Both the position numbers and the translations under genes were made by a program. The notes beneath the pieces were generated by a model that was not told the origin of the DNA, made no database searches, and was given only the letters and a program-made list of their open reading frames with translations. A stretch of DNA of 64,000 nucleotides from NCBI RefSeq assembly GCF_900095185.1, contig NZ_LT606948.1, positions 1,526,509 to 1,590,508 on the forward strand, written 5' to 3'. This DNA comes from Polynucleobacter necessarius (GTDB lineage: Bacteria > Pseudomonadota > Gammaproteobacteria > Burkholderiales > Burkholderiaceae). Shown piece after piece: positions 17,838 through 27,704 of the stretch (within the stretch, counting starts at the first letter, position 1; each line of letters begins with the position of its first letter).

Positions 17838-19868
17838 TCATCGGCGGCGCACATGGGTGACCCCCTTAACCTCTTCTAGGCAGTGTTTCACAATCCTGAG
17901 CACTTCCGAATCTTTGATCTCAATAGTAAACAGTATCTGTGCAAGACCTTTTTTGGCAGATTTTCGCAGGTCGATGACATGAACACCTTGTCGGGTCAGA
18001 ATCTCAAAAAGCTCACGCATTAACTCAGGTCGGTCCAAGCCGGTAACAACTAAGTCAGCTGGAAAAACCCGTTTTTGCTCTGGATTGACAGTTGCCTCTG
18101 CAACTGAGGCAGACCAAGCTGTTTGAATCACACGCTCTGGCGCTCTCTCCAATAGACCCCTAAACGTTTTACATGAACGACGATGAATTGAAACTCCTCT
18201 TCCTTGCGTCACAAATCCCGAAATGGCATCAGGAGGAACTGGTCGGCAGCAGCGCGCTAGTTGTGTGAGTAATGAATCAACACCCACAACTAACACATCT
18301 CCGCTTCGTCCCGTTTTTTGACTACTTTGACGTAAAACAATTTCAGCAGGTGTAGTTGGTACTTTTAATTCTGCGCCGACATCGGCTTTTTGATCTACTG
18401 CTTTTGATTGACCAGCCTCTTCATCATCGAGCGCATTAAACCAAGCGCGCACCCTCTGACGAGCTCTTGGTGAGCGAACGTAATGTTTATCAGGGCTAAT
18501 CCAATCTCTTGATGGCCCACCATGCTTGACAGCAATGATTTCTACGGTTTGGCCATTTTTTAATGCGGTATCTAGCGGCACCATAGCGCCGTCTAGACGG
18601 GCGCCTCTACAGCGATGACCTAAGTTGGTATGTACAGCGTAGGCAAAATCGATTGGGGTTGAACCTTTCTCTAAAGAAATTACCTTCCCTAATGGAGTAA
18701 GGACATAAATATGGCAATCAATCTCGTGATGTTTGAGTTGCTCCCATGCGTCTTCTTTCCAGGAGATGAGTTGACGTGCCCAAGCAATCTGTCTCTCGTA
18801 AGCAACCTCTGCGCTATGCGTACCCTGTTGATGATTGACATTTGGCTTACTCAACTTTGTGGGATTCGGTGGTGTGGCCATGCCCACATAAGCACCCTCT
18901 TTATAGCGCCAGTGAGCTGCTAGACCATACTCTGCCTGCTGGTGCATTTCATGCGTACGTACCTGAATTTCAAAAGCGGTGCCGTCCTCATTCATGACTA
19001 CGGTATGTAAGGACTGATATCCATTGGGCTTAGGCCGAGCAATGTAGTCATCAAATTCTCTTGACAATGGCTGCCAGACATTATGAACAATGCCTAAAAC
19101 GGTGTAACAAGATTTTACGTCTGACACCAAGACACGAAATGCGCGCACATCGTATAAATTGGCGAAGTCTAGTGACTTGCCTTGCATCTTTTTCCAAATG
19201 CTGTAGATGTGCTTTGGTCGCCCAATTACTTCGCCATCGATTTGTGCAGTCTTTAATTCTTCCTGCAACTGTAAAACAATTCGCTCAATAAAGCCTTGAC
19301 GTTCAATTCGCTTAGCATCCAACATTTTGACGATGTCGCGATAAATTTGCGGTGAAAGTGCGCGAAACGCTAAGTCCTCCATCTCCCATTTCATTTGCCA
19401 GATACCCAAACGATTTGCTAATGAGGCGTCAATGTTCAGAATTTCTTGCGCCCAAGCAACTGGCATTGATACTTTTTCTTGAGATATCCAGCGTAGAGTC
19501 TCCAAGCGAGAAGCGAGATAAAGTAGAACTACCCGCAAATCATCACCAAATGCTAGGAGCATTTTGCGCAACATTTCCTCTTGACCGGAAACACTTAAAC
19601 CACCGTCAGCGCGGACTAGTTTAGATTGCGCTTGACGTAAGCCACGATAGCCAATAAGTAATTTAGCTGGCTCATCGCCAATGAGCTTGATGAGCGCTTC
19701 TTTACCATGTGTACAAGCAATATTACTCGCCGCTATCAATGTTGCCTCATCAAGATTCAGGGATTGCAAAATATGCAGTACGCCAGCAGCATGCAATTCT
19801 GCTGGCTCAGCATACCAAGCATCAATGATGTATGGCGTCTTATCTAAATTGCTGGGAGTGTTTGCCAT
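17838..19868 (-). CDS. relA: GTP pyrophosphokinase RelA (stringent response)
   Basis: RelA/SpoT-family enzyme that makes (p)ppGpp. The N-terminal region lacks the HD hydrolase motif, as in true RelA. The synthetase domain is clear (RPKHIYSIWKKM, YDVRAFRVLV, ARPKPNGYQSLHTVV, EIQVRTHEMHQQAEYGLAAHW). A TGS domain (VLTPLGKVISLEKGSTPIDFAY) and C-terminal ACT domain follow. The ATG at 19868 gives 676 residues, somewhat shorter at the N-terminus than many Burkholderiales RelA proteins. No strong Shine-Dalgarno is visible, and the upstream neighbour is a decayed hydrolase whose old 3' end abuts it. Confidence 0.92.
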   Translation of the reverse strand: MANTPSNLDKTPYIIDAWYAEPAELHAAGVLHILQSLNLDEATLIAASNIACTHGKEALIKLIGDEPAKLLIGYRGLRQAQSKLVRADGGLSVSGQEEMLRKMLLAFGDDLRVVLLYLASRLETLRWISQEKVSMPVAWAQEILNIDASLANRLGIWQMKWEMEDLAFRALSPQIYRDIVKMLDAKRIERQGFIERIVLQLQEELKTAQIDGEVIGRPKHIYSIWKKMQGKSLDFANLYDVRAFRVLVSDVKSCYTVLGIVHNVWQPLSREFDDYIARPKPNGYQSLHTVVMNEDGTAFEIQVRTHEMHQQAEYGLAAHWRYKEGAYVGMATPPNPTKLSKPNVNHQQGTHSAEVAYERQIAWARQLISWKEDAWEQLKHHEIDCHIYVLTPLGKVISLEKGSTPIDFAYAVHTNLGHRCRGARLDGAMVPLDTALKNGQTVEIIAVKHGGPSRDWISPDKHYVRSPRARQRVRAWFNALDDEEAGQSKAVDQKADVGAELKVPTTPAEIVLRQSSQKTGRSGDVLVVGVDSLLTQLARCCRPVPPDAISGFVTQGRGVSIHRRSCKTFRGLLERAPERVIQTAWSASVAEATVNPEQKRVFPADLVVTGLDRPELMRELFEILTRQGVHVIDLRKSAKKGLAQILFTIEIKDSEVLRIVKHCLEEVKGVTHVRRR

Positions 19869-19869
19869 T

Positions 19870-20748
19870 GGCAATTAAAAAGTAGCTGAAGAACTCTTTT
19901 GCCAAATCAATTTGCTCTTGTTTAACAAAAGCTGGAGCATGACCCAACATTTGGAATCTCAATACTGCGTGCCTAAGGATTAACCTTAGACATTTCTGCA
20001 ACGGTAGCAGCCGAAAGTAAGTCAGAATTACCGCCTCGTCCGATTATCATCGGAATATGAATTTGCTTACAGGCATGCCACATAGCCATCTCTCCCGCTT
20101 TAGCCATGATGGAATTTACTGACGCAAAAGGAACGGAAATATTAGGGTCGTAATGCATGATCCATTGGCCATCCTTCTGCACAAGCATGGGGCCGTTATA
20201 GACTTCCCATGCCTCCTCCGGCGTGGTGTACTCTCCAAAAGTGGCGCAAATCTCATTTAAACGTTTAAGCGCGTCAGCACGATCGGCAAAAGCGAATGGC
20301 TGCCCGACGTCGTATGAACCCAAGCGTTTTAAAGCTTCAGGCTCAATCTTAGGTCCAGCATCATTTATTAACATTCGACGTATTGGTGAGTTTGGCATTG
20401 CGGCATAGACCATGCCTATTAAACCGCCCATAGATGTACCGAACCAATCCACCTGAGATCCACACCTAGCTTGTGGATTAACTCTGCCATATCAGATACA
20501 TATTGCGGAACAGCGTACAGCATTGGATTTGCTAAGCGATCAGAGTCACCTCGCCCTACTACGTCAGAGCATACAACGTAATAGTCTTTACACATCGCTT
20601 CAGCCAATGTTTTACAGTGGCTACCCCGTCTGGTTAAGCCATGAACGCATAGCAAGACTTTGGGATTATTTGGATTACCCCAAGCGTGATAAGCCATCCG
20701 ATGAGAGACGTCTTCGCTAACACAATCAACAAAGAAAGTATCACCTTG
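19870..20748 (-). pseudogene. Broken alpha/beta hydrolase
   Basis: An alpha/beta-hydrolase gene recognisable in pieces. DTFFVDCVSEDVSHRMAYHAWG and KVLLCVHGLTRRG (oxyanion region) are fused in frame to the preceding CDF gene. After a frameshift near 20440 the nucleophile elbow WFGTSMGGLIGMV and the cap region continue to KVNP. A TAG near 19980 follows, then a further one-base shift (GTTGGGTCATG) before VGHAPAF, which is the His motif of the fold. With the catalytic Ser and His in different frames the product cannot be functional. Substrate unknown; related Burkholderiales proteins are annotated only as alpha/beta hydrolases. Confidence 0.85.
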
Positions 20749-21651
20749 ATGTATCACTAGTAATGAACGTAGCTCATCATGACTTTCTTCATCATGCGTA
20801 TGTTCATGAACTCCACCATATTCTTCAGGCTGTAACGTCACGTGATCAATACCATGCTTGTTGAGAAGCATGGTATTAATTCTGGACATAATCTCGGGCC
20901 ACTCTTGCATTTTGGCAATCTCAATATGGAGTGGGATGCCCTCCATTAGGAAATGATAGGACTCACGAAGAATAGAAATAGTGGATTTGAGAATCAACAG
21001 CGAGACCAGTATTGAGAGGATTGCGTCAATCGGCATCCAACCAGTCAATTGAATCGCCACACCGGCCATCAAGGATGCAATTGATCCGAGTAAGTCGCCC
21101 ATTACATGGACTAACGCAGCACGAGTGTTCACTCTCTTTTTGTCACGCGAGAGTACCCAGGCCACAATGATATTCATGACCAAGCCAATAGCAACAACAA
21201 TAGTTACAGCAAGACCATCGACTTTGTGAGGGTCATAGAAGCGACTAATTGCCTCAACCACAATCCAAATAACCAAGGCAAGCATAGCAATACTATTCAC
21301 AAAAGCAGCGAGATCCTCTGCGCGACCAAATCCAAAAGAATGCTTTGGTGATGGTGGGCGACGAGAAATAATTTGCGCCAATAAAGCTAAACCCAGGGCT
21401 GCTGCATCGGTCACCATATGGCCGGCATCCGATATCAACACAAGGGAATTGGCAAAATAAGCGGCAGCACCTTCAACACTAGAAAACCCCAATGTCAGGA
21501 CTAGAGCAATCAGCAACAGGTTCTGATTTGAGACTTGCTTGCTATGTGTATGCTTTGCAGCGCCCTTTTTATGGGCATGGAGCGAAGGGTCAACCCCAGA
21601 ATTTTTCTGGGGATCTAAAGATTGCGAATGAAAATCATGGGCACCCGACAT
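20749..21651 (-). pseudogene. CDF-family cation efflux transporter, C-terminally damaged and fused to the hydrolase frame
   Basis: Cation diffusion facilitator (CzcD/ZitB type, Zn/Co/Cd efflux). It has a His-rich N-terminus, then six predicted membrane segments with the metal-site motifs SDAGHMVTDAAALG and HVMGDLLGS. After HFLMEGIPLHIEIAK the expected cytoplasmic motif (family consensus VHDLHVW...ALSAH) is absent, and the sequence jumps to WPEIMSRINTMLL...HVTLQPEE, suggesting an in-frame loss of about 30 residues. The frame then runs without a stop into the hydrolase to 20419. The membrane part is intact, so partial activity is conceivable, but I judge it a pseudogene or an abnormal fusion. 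Confidence 0.6.
20848..20877. repeat. 12-bp-arm perfect hairpin inside the CDF gene
   Basis: AATACCATGCTT, a six-base loop, then AAGCATGGTATT. It lies in the stretch where the CDF C-terminus appears shortened. No T-run follows on either strand, so it is not a simple terminator. Confidence 0.85.
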
Positions 21652-21686
21652 AGTGAACCCATTATTCTATTAAATCATGACGATGG

Positions 21687-22333
21687 TTAGAAACCCGTTG
21701 TGTCGACAGGGGTGCCTGTCTTAGCAATCACCTCTTCTTTAGTTACGCCTGGGGCTAGCTCTGTCAACTTTAAACCTTTTGGGGTGATATCCAGCACGCA
21801 TAAATCAGTGATGATCTGATTGATCACGCCGACACCTGTTAGTGGCAAAGTACACTTCGACAAAATTTTGAGCTCTTCGGTACTATCTTTTTTCTTAGCC
21901 ATGTGCTCCATCAAAACTACCACATGCTTAACACCGGCTACTAAGTCCATTGCACCGCCCCTTTAACCATTTGTCCTGGAATCATCCAGCTGGCCAAATC
22001 CCGGTGCTCACTTACTTGCATAGCACCCAAAATCCCAATATTAATTTTTCCACTCCGAATCATGCCAAATGAATCGGCTGAAGAAAAAATAGAAGAACCT
22101 GGCAAAGTTGTGATCGTCTGCTTACCAGCATTAATTAAGTCAGCGTCAATTGTTTCCTCGGTGGGAAAGGGGCCAATTCCCAATAAACCATTTTCGGATT
22201 GAAGCCATACTTCCATATCTTTAGGCACATGATTGGCAACTAGGGTTGGCATTCCAATACCCAAATTTACGTAGTAACCATCTTTTAATTCTTTAGCAGC
22301 ACGTACTGCCATCTCATATCTATTCCAAGGCAT
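21687..22333 (-). pseudogene. scoB: Frameshifted 3-oxoacid CoA-transferase subunit B
   Basis: Starts at the ATG at 22333 ([19 protein letters not shown]). It shows the family motifs [27 protein letters not shown] (containing the active-site Glu) and [15 protein letters not shown]. At about 21950 the frame is lost: the first frame ends MVKGAVQWT, while the continuation [16 protein letters not shown] runs in another frame to the stop at 21687. A gain or loss of one or two bases in a G-rich run explains it. With scoA also broken, succinyl-CoA:3-ketoacid CoA transfer from this locus is lost. Confidence 0.88.
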
Positions 22334-22379
22334 GTCGATCTCTCTAAATATTCTGTATATAACTTTACAATTCGGGAAA

Positions 22380-22863
22380 TTACACTTTTGCAGACAAAGT
22401 GCGCTGCTCAATCCGCTCTTTTCAGGCGTCTTATGAAGCACTAGGCAATGCACATAGATTCCAGGCGTATGAATCTCATCAGGATGCAGTTTGCCGTTCT
22501 CAATAATTTCTTTAACTTCTGCAACAGTAATCTTGCCTGCCATTGCCACCACTGGATTGAAATTGCGTGCGGTGTAGCGATAAACCAAATTACCTGACTT
22601 ATCAGCTTTCCAGGTTTTTACTAGGGAGATATCTGAAACGATTGAACGCTCCATGATGTATTTCTCACCATCCAATTCTTTTTCCTCTTTACCTTCAGCA
22701 ACATAAGAGGCAACCATCTTTTTCACTTGGCGAGAATTGAACAAAATGCCCAATTCAAAGCCTCTGGAATTCCGCAAAGGCCAAAACCTCCTACAGCTAA
22801 TTTTTGTCCGTCTTTTCAGATATCCCGCAAGGCATCCACTGCCGATGGATCAGTTTTCTTCAT
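22380..22863 (-). pseudogene. scoA: Degraded 3-oxoacid CoA-transferase subunit A
   Basis: ATG at 22863 ([15 protein letters not shown]), then a TGA, then [20 protein letters not shown]. The sequence then jumps to [20 protein letters not shown], meaning a stretch is deleted. A second internal gap follows between ASYV and [19 protein letters not shown]. Near the end a frameshift follows HKTPEK; the natural ending [12 protein letters not shown] and its stop at 22380 are in the other frame. At least one stop, two deletions and one frameshift. Confidence 0.85.
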
Positions 22864-22977
22864 AACTTTTGTCCTAATATCGCCAAAATACGTAAAAAAG
22901 CAATCATAACGCTTCAGAGCTCATGAACTAGGTGGTCTTGGCACTAAATCGGTTTTTGACAGTTAGAACTAAACTAT

Positions 22978-23000
22978 GAGGGCTTAAATGCCCTCTTTTT
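22978..23000 (+). terminator. Terminator-like hairpin in the ETF-QO leader
   Basis: GAGGGC-TTAAAT-GCCCTC followed by TTTTT, ending 21 bases before the ETF-QO start codon. A TTGACA box lies upstream at 22956-22961. No plus-strand gene precedes it. It is therefore either a leader attenuator or the relic of a lost transcript. Confidence 0.55.
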
Positions 23001-23021
23001 AAGAAATTTCGGAGAAATTGA

Positions 23022-24692
23022 ATGAATGCTGCAGAGCTTGTGGAGCAATTTGGACCCAGAGACTCGATGGAGTATGACTTAGTTATTGTTGGGGCCGGTC
23101 CAGCAGGCTTGACTGCCGCAATTAAAGCCAAGCAATTAGCAAGCGCCTCTAGCAAAGAGCTGAGTGTCTGCATCCTTGAAAAAGGCTCAGAGATTGGCGC
23201 CCACATTCTTTCTGGTGCCGTCATGGATCCTAAAGCCCTAACTGAACTATTTCCAAACTGGAAAGAATTAGGTGCCCCGCTCGATACTCCAGTTACACAA
23301 GATCAATTTCTGTTTTTAACCAGCGACCATTCTTATCAAATTCCTAATTGGTTGCTTCCCCACTGTTTTAAAAATGAGGGCAACTATATTGTCAGCCTTG
23401 CAAATGTGGCTCGTTGGTTAGGTCAACAAGCCGAGGCTCTGGGTGTTGAAATTTTTCCAGGCTTTCCTGCCGCAGACATCTTGTACAATGAAAAAGGAGC
23501 CGTGTGTGGTGTGATCACTGGTTCAATGGGTTTAGATAAAAAAGGTAAGCCGACTGAACAATTTCAGTTGGGGATGGCACTGCGTGGTAAGTACACCCTC
23601 TTTGCTGAGGGCGCCCGCGGACACCTTGGCAAACAACTGATTTCTAAATTTACCCTAGACCTAGATTCCGACCCCCAAAGCTATGGCATTGGCATTAAGG
23701 AACTCTGGGAAGTGGAGCCTTCGAAAAGTAAACCTGGTTTAGTTGTGCACACTGCAGGCTGGCCTTTGGAGAGTGATACCTATGGAGGCTCCTTTCTCTA
23801 TCACCTTGATGATAACAAGGTTGCTGTTGGCTTAGTTGTGGGACTTTCCTATAAGAACCCTTACCTCTCCCCTTTTGAAGAGTTCCAGCGCTACAAGCTG
23901 CATCCGAAAATTCGGGAAATATTCGAAGGTGGTAAGCGGATTTCTTACGGCGCAAGAGCGCTGACTGCTGGTGGGCTTAATAGTCTTCCTACACCGGCCT
24001 TTCCAGGCGGTGCTCTCATTGGATGCGATGCTGGTTTCCTCAACGCATCTCGTATCAAGGGTAGTCACGCCGCTATTAAGACAGGTATGCTGGCTGCCGA
24101 AGCCGTAGTAGCCGCTATCAATGAAAGTCGCTCTGCAGATGTTCCTACGGCCTATTCTGCTGCATTCCAACATAGCTGGCTGCATACTGAACTCAATCAA
24201 GCACGTAACTTTAAACCATGGATGTCAAAAGGGCTTTACCTCGGAACGCTCATGGTTGGATTGGAACAAAAAATATTGGGTGGCAATATACCGTGGACAG
24301 TTCATCTCAAGCATGCCGATCATGAGTGCTTAGAGCCAGCAACTCAACATCAACCGATTAACTATCCAAAACCAGACGGCAAGATTACGTTTGATCGACT
24401 GTCGTCAGTCTGTATCTCCAATACGAACCACGCTGAGAATCAGCCTGTTCACTTAACTCTTAAGAATACATCTATTCCAGTGGACGTCAATCTCAAAACT
24501 TATGCGGGACCCGAGCAACTCTACTGCCCTGCCGGTGTCTATGAATATATTGAAACAGAGGGTAAACCCCGTTTGCAAATCAACTCACAGAACTGTGTGC
24601 ACTGTAAGACCTGCGATATCAAAGACCCAAGTCAAAATATTATCTGGATTACTCCAGAAGGCGGTGGCGGTCCCAATTACGCTTCGATGTAA
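23022..24692 (+). CDS. Electron transfer flavoprotein-ubiquinone oxidoreductase
   Basis: Membrane-associated ETF-QO passes electrons from acyl-CoA and amino-acid dehydrogenases, through ETF, to ubiquinone. 556 residues. The FAD-binding VGAGPAGLTAAI is near residue 26, and the second FAD/quinone region includes GALIGCDAGFLNASRIKGSH. The C-terminal [4Fe-4S] cluster ligands are in CPAGVYEYIE and CVHCKTCDIKDP. Standalone plus-strand gene flanked by a leader hairpin and a clear terminator. Intact although its neighbours on both sides are pseudogenes, which suggests continued selection for respiratory electron input. Confidence 0.95.
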   Translation: MNAAELVEQFGPRDSMEYDLVIVGAGPAGLTAAIKAKQLASASSKELSVCILEKGSEIGAHILSGAVMDPKALTELFPNWKELGAPLDTPVTQDQFLFLTSDHSYQIPNWLLPHCFKNEGNYIVSLANVARWLGQQAEALGVEIFPGFPAADILYNEKGAVCGVITGSMGLDKKGKPTEQFQLGMALRGKYTLFAEGARGHLGKQLISKFTLDLDSDPQSYGIGIKELWEVEPSKSKPGLVVHTAGWPLESDTYGGSFLYHLDDNKVAVGLVVGLSYKNPYLSPFEEFQRYKLHPKIREIFEGGKRISYGARALTAGGLNSLPTPAFPGGALIGCDAGFLNASRIKGSHAAIKTGMLAAEAVVAAINESRSADVPTAYSAAFQHSWLHTELNQARNFKPWMSKGLYLGTLMVGLEQKILGGNIPWTVHLKHADHECLEPATQHQPINYPKPDGKITFDRLSSVCISNTNHAENQPVHLTLKNTSIPVDVNLKTYAGPEQLYCPAGVYEYIETEGKPRLQINSQNCVHCKTCDIKDPSQNIIWITPEGGGGPNYASM

Positions 24693-24710
24693 GCAGCACA
24701 TCTCACAAGG

Positions 24711-24737
24711 CCTCGGTTTTATGCCGAGGTTTTTCTT
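24711..24737 (+). terminator. Rho-independent terminator of the ETF-QO gene
   Basis: CCTCGG-TTTTATG-CCGAGG stem-loop followed by TTTTTCTTT, 18 bases after the ETF-QO stop. Confidence 0.85.
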
Positions 24738-24776
24738 TGACAACAAGAATCGATAAATAGCGTTATATTTATCACC

Positions 24777-25164
24777 ATGATAATCCTACACACCATGCTG
24801 CGCGTCGGCGATTGAAATCGCTCGATTGATTTTGACACCAAGGTATTAGGCATGAATCTTCTGCGTACTACTGAACGTCCAGAGCAAAAATATTCGCTCG
24901 CATTCGTTGGTTACGACAAAGGCAATGCTGATGGTCAGGCTGCGATTGAACTCACCTATAACCATGGCGTTCATTCCTATGAAATGGGTACGCCTACCGG
25001 TCATATTGCCATTGGCGTTACTGATGCCTACGCTGCCTGTGACAAGATTAAGGCGGCTGGCGGAAACGTTACCCATGAGGCTGGCCCCGTGGGCGGGCGG
25101 CGATACGATCATTGCATTTATTACCGATCCTGATGGCTACAAAATAGAGCTTATTCAGCGTTGA
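24777..25164 (+). pseudogene. gloA: Broken lactoylglutathione lyase (glyoxalase I)
   Basis: Begins MIILHTMLRVGD at the ATG at 24777, then a TGA where the family has a Leu before the NRSIDF motif. The frame continues with [21 protein letters not shown] (metal-site Glu) and [16 protein letters not shown] frameshift near 25100 (in a G/C-rich run) separates the C-terminal [22 protein letters not shown], which ends at 25164. Glyoxalase I converts the methylglyoxal-glutathione adduct to S-lactoylglutathione. One stop and one frameshift make loss of function very likely. Confidence 0.9.
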
Positions 25165-25165
25165 T

Positions 25166-25692
25166 CGTGGCTAAGTCCGATGCATTTCAACTAGAAATTC
25201 TCGATCGTTTATATGGTTGTACGTTGCGCGACTCTGTACAGTTCCATTGGCACAATCGTAATTATTAGCATTTTGAATAATGCTTAGCTGCCCTTACCAT
25301 GAAACGCCGCAAGCGCGAACGTAAAATAGTTGCCCGGGAGTTAATTCGATTTCATTATATACCCGGCGCATCTTCAACAGCAAACGATTGGGAGTTCTTT
25401 TATCGGTGTTATGAAAATACGTATTTTGAGCATCATTCCCGCCACTATCTGAATGAGGTATTCTTTAAACTATCGGCGCAGCGTACGCTTGATAACTTGC
25501 ACCTCATCACATTGTCAAACAGATGGCGCGCGGTTTGTTACCTACCACTATTCAATCAGTCCACTTTATTGCCGCCCCCGCTTTGCAAAAGCAGTGCAGC
25601 ACTTTGTAGATCGAGAACATCAAGGGATTGGCGCGTATGTCAATGAACTTGAAGAGCACAGTCCCTTGAAATCGACTAAAGCGCGGTCATGA
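25166..25692 (+). pseudogene. Remnant of a COG3146-type (DUF482) GNAT N-acyltransferase-like protein
   Basis: Pieces match the COG3146 family. AFQLEILD is at the N-terminus; VQFHWHNRNY is followed by stops and KRRKRERKIVARE. Then FHYIPGASSTANDWEFFYRCYENTYFEHHSRHYLNEVFF, the family's most conserved block, and finally pieces of the C-terminus (ARGLLPTTIQS and the FVDREHQGIGAYVNELEEHSP stretch). Several stops, frameshifts and a large internal deletion are evident. The function of intact members is not firmly known. It lies between gloA and a DUF1289 remnant, co-oriented. Confidence 0.75.
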
Positions 25693-25950
25693 ATTCAGGC
25701 AACGATAACCCCCAAACTACTTCGCAAGACGGTTCACATTCTCTTTCCACTGAAGAAGATGATTCTGACTCTCCTGGTATTGGAGTCTGTACAACACTCT
25801 ACGATGATGTTTGTCAGGGCTGTGGGCGAACCCTTGGTGAAGTCAGTAATTGGGTATTTTTCTGATGAAGAAAAAAACTTCGGTATGGAAGCGTATCCGC
25901 GCAGAAGGCACTACAAATCGCTTTCAGCGACAAGCCAAAGAAAATAAGTT
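25689..25950 (+). pseudogene. Broken DUF1289 small protein
   Basis: A small Cys-containing DUF1289 protein. CTTLYDDVCQGCGRTLGEVSNW carries three of the family Cys positions, followed by a frame loss. The expected continuation FSDEEK and then VWKRIRAEGTTNRFQRQAKE are in successive other frames. At least two frameshifts within 40 bases, in A-rich runs. The ATG at 25689 overlaps the end of the preceding pseudogene. Confidence 0.75.
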
Positions 25951-25988
25951 TAGAGTTATTTTGTTTAAGCTGAGCATACAGCCTTAAA

Positions 25989-27596
25989 TTAGCCATTCAA
26001 TTCCTGGCTACGCAAATATTCCTCATATGTACCAGAGTAATCAACCACCGTACCATCCATCTTCACCTCTAAGATGCGATTAGCAAGTGCAGATACGAAC
26101 TCGCGGTCATGCGAAACAAATATCAAAGTACCATCATATTTCTCAAGAGCAATTTGTAAACTTTCAATCGACTCCATATCCATATGATTGGTGGGTTCGT
26201 CCATCGCTAGCACATTATATTTTTGAAGCATTAGCTTGCCCCAAATCATGCGCCCCTTTTCACCACCGGAGAGAACTTTAACGGATTTACCGATGTCATC
26301 ACCAGAAAATAAAAGGCGTCCCAGAGTGCCGCGAATGACTTGATCATCATCTCCTGGGTTACGCCAGTTGTTCATCCAATCCATGAGTACTTCATCTTTG
26401 GCAAACATCTCAGTATTGTCTTGGGGCATTACGCCAACATTCGCATTCTCAGCCCATTTCACATCACCACTATCAGCAGCAATACCTTCAAAGCGCTTAC
26501 TCAATATGGTTTTGAGGAGCGTAGTTTTACCAGCACCGTTTTGGCCGATGATGGCGATCTTCTCGCCAGCACGCACGCCCAGCTTAAAGTTTTTGAAAAT
26601 GACGCGATCATAGGCTTTGGTTAGTGCGTTGCACTCTACCGCCATGTTGTGAAGTTTCTTCTCATACTCAAAACGAATAAACGGGTTTTGACGGGAAGAA
26701 GGCTTCACCTCAACAACCTCAATTTTTTCTAACTGGCGTTGACGTGATGTGGCTTGCTTTGCCTTAGAGGCATTAGCAGAGAATCGAGCGACGAAAGCCT
26801 GTAATTCAGCAATTTTTTCTTTGGCTTTAGCGTTATTGCTAAGCTGTTGAGTACGCGCTTGTACAGAAGCAAGCATGTAGGAGTCATAATTACCTGGATA
26901 GACCTTCAAGATTCCATAGTCCATATCCGCCATATGCGTACAGACTTCATTCAGGAAGTGACGATCGTGAGAAATAATAACGATCGTGCTCTTAATTTCA
27001 TTCAGGATGTCTTCCAACCAATGAATCGAATGAATATCTAAGTTATTTGTTGGCTCATCAAGCAGCAATACATCTGGGTCTGAAAATAAAGCCTGAGCAA
27101 GCAATACACGAAGCTTCCAACCCGGTGCTACGTTACTCATCGGACCATTGTGTTGCTCAATGGGAATGCCAATACCTAATAACAACTCTCCTGCTTTGGC
27201 TTCTGCGGTATAGCCACCGTATTCGGCATACTTACCTTCGAGCTCTGCCGCTTTCATATAGTCTTCATCAGATGCGTCTGGGTTAGCGTAGATCGCATCG
27301 CGTTCAGCTGCGGCATGCCACATCTCTTCATGGCCCATCATCACCACATCTAAAACGCGCACATCCTCATAGGCAAATTGATCTTGGCGCAATTTTCCCA
27401 ATCGAATGCCAGGATCCAAACTCACATTACCACTGGTTGACTCAAGTTCGCCACCGAGGATTTTCATGAAGGTAGATTTGCCACAGCCATTTGCGCCAAT
27501 GAGGCCATAACGTTTGCCCCCGCCAAACTTCACGGAAATATTTTCAAATAAAGGCTTCGCCCCAAACTGCATGGTGATATTAGATGCTGACAGCAC
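25989..27596 (-). CDS. ybiT: ABC-F family ATPase, YbiT type
   Basis: A 535-residue soluble protein with two ABC ATPase domains and no membrane part, the ABC-F class that acts on ribosomes. The first Walker A is GANGCGKST (about residues 34-42). The first signature region reads [17 protein letters not shown], which is typical of the YbiT subgroup. An inter-domain linker rich in Lys/Gln follows (about 245-300). The second Walker A is GQNGAGKTT and the second signature LSGGEKGRM. Single transcription unit between two decayed regions. Intact. Assignment to YbiT rather than EttA or Uup rests on the WKLRVLLAQ segment and linker. Confidence 0.9.
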   Translation of the reverse strand: MLSASNITMQFGAKPLFENISVKFGGGKRYGLIGANGCGKSTFMKILGGELESTSGNVSLDPGIRLGKLRQDQFAYEDVRVLDVVMMGHEEMWHAAAERDAIYANPDASDEDYMKAAELEGKYAEYGGYTAEAKAGELLLGIGIPIEQHNGPMSNVAPGWKLRVLLAQALFSDPDVLLLDEPTNNLDIHSIHWLEDILNEIKSTIVIISHDRHFLNEVCTHMADMDYGILKVYPGNYDSYMLASVQARTQQLSNNAKAKEKIAELQAFVARFSANASKAKQATSRQRQLEKIEVVEVKPSSRQNPFIRFEYEKKLHNMAVECNALTKAYDRVIFKNFKLGVRAGEKIAIIGQNGAGKTTLLKTILSKRFEGIAADSGDVKWAENANVGVMPQDNTEMFAKDEVLMDWMNNWRNPGDDDQVIRGTLGRLLFSGDDIGKSVKVLSGGEKGRMIWGKLMLQKYNVLAMDEPTNHMDMESIESLQIALEKYDGTLIFVSHDREFVSALANRILEVKMDGTVVDYSGTYEEYLRSQELNG

Positions 27597-27704
27597 GAAT
27601 GTTTTCTAACTTTCTGAAATTGAAATCAATGAATACCCCATTAAGGGTAAAGACCAATATTTTAACGGCTTTAGCACAATAAATGGCAGAAGCCCAAGAC
27701 CCAA

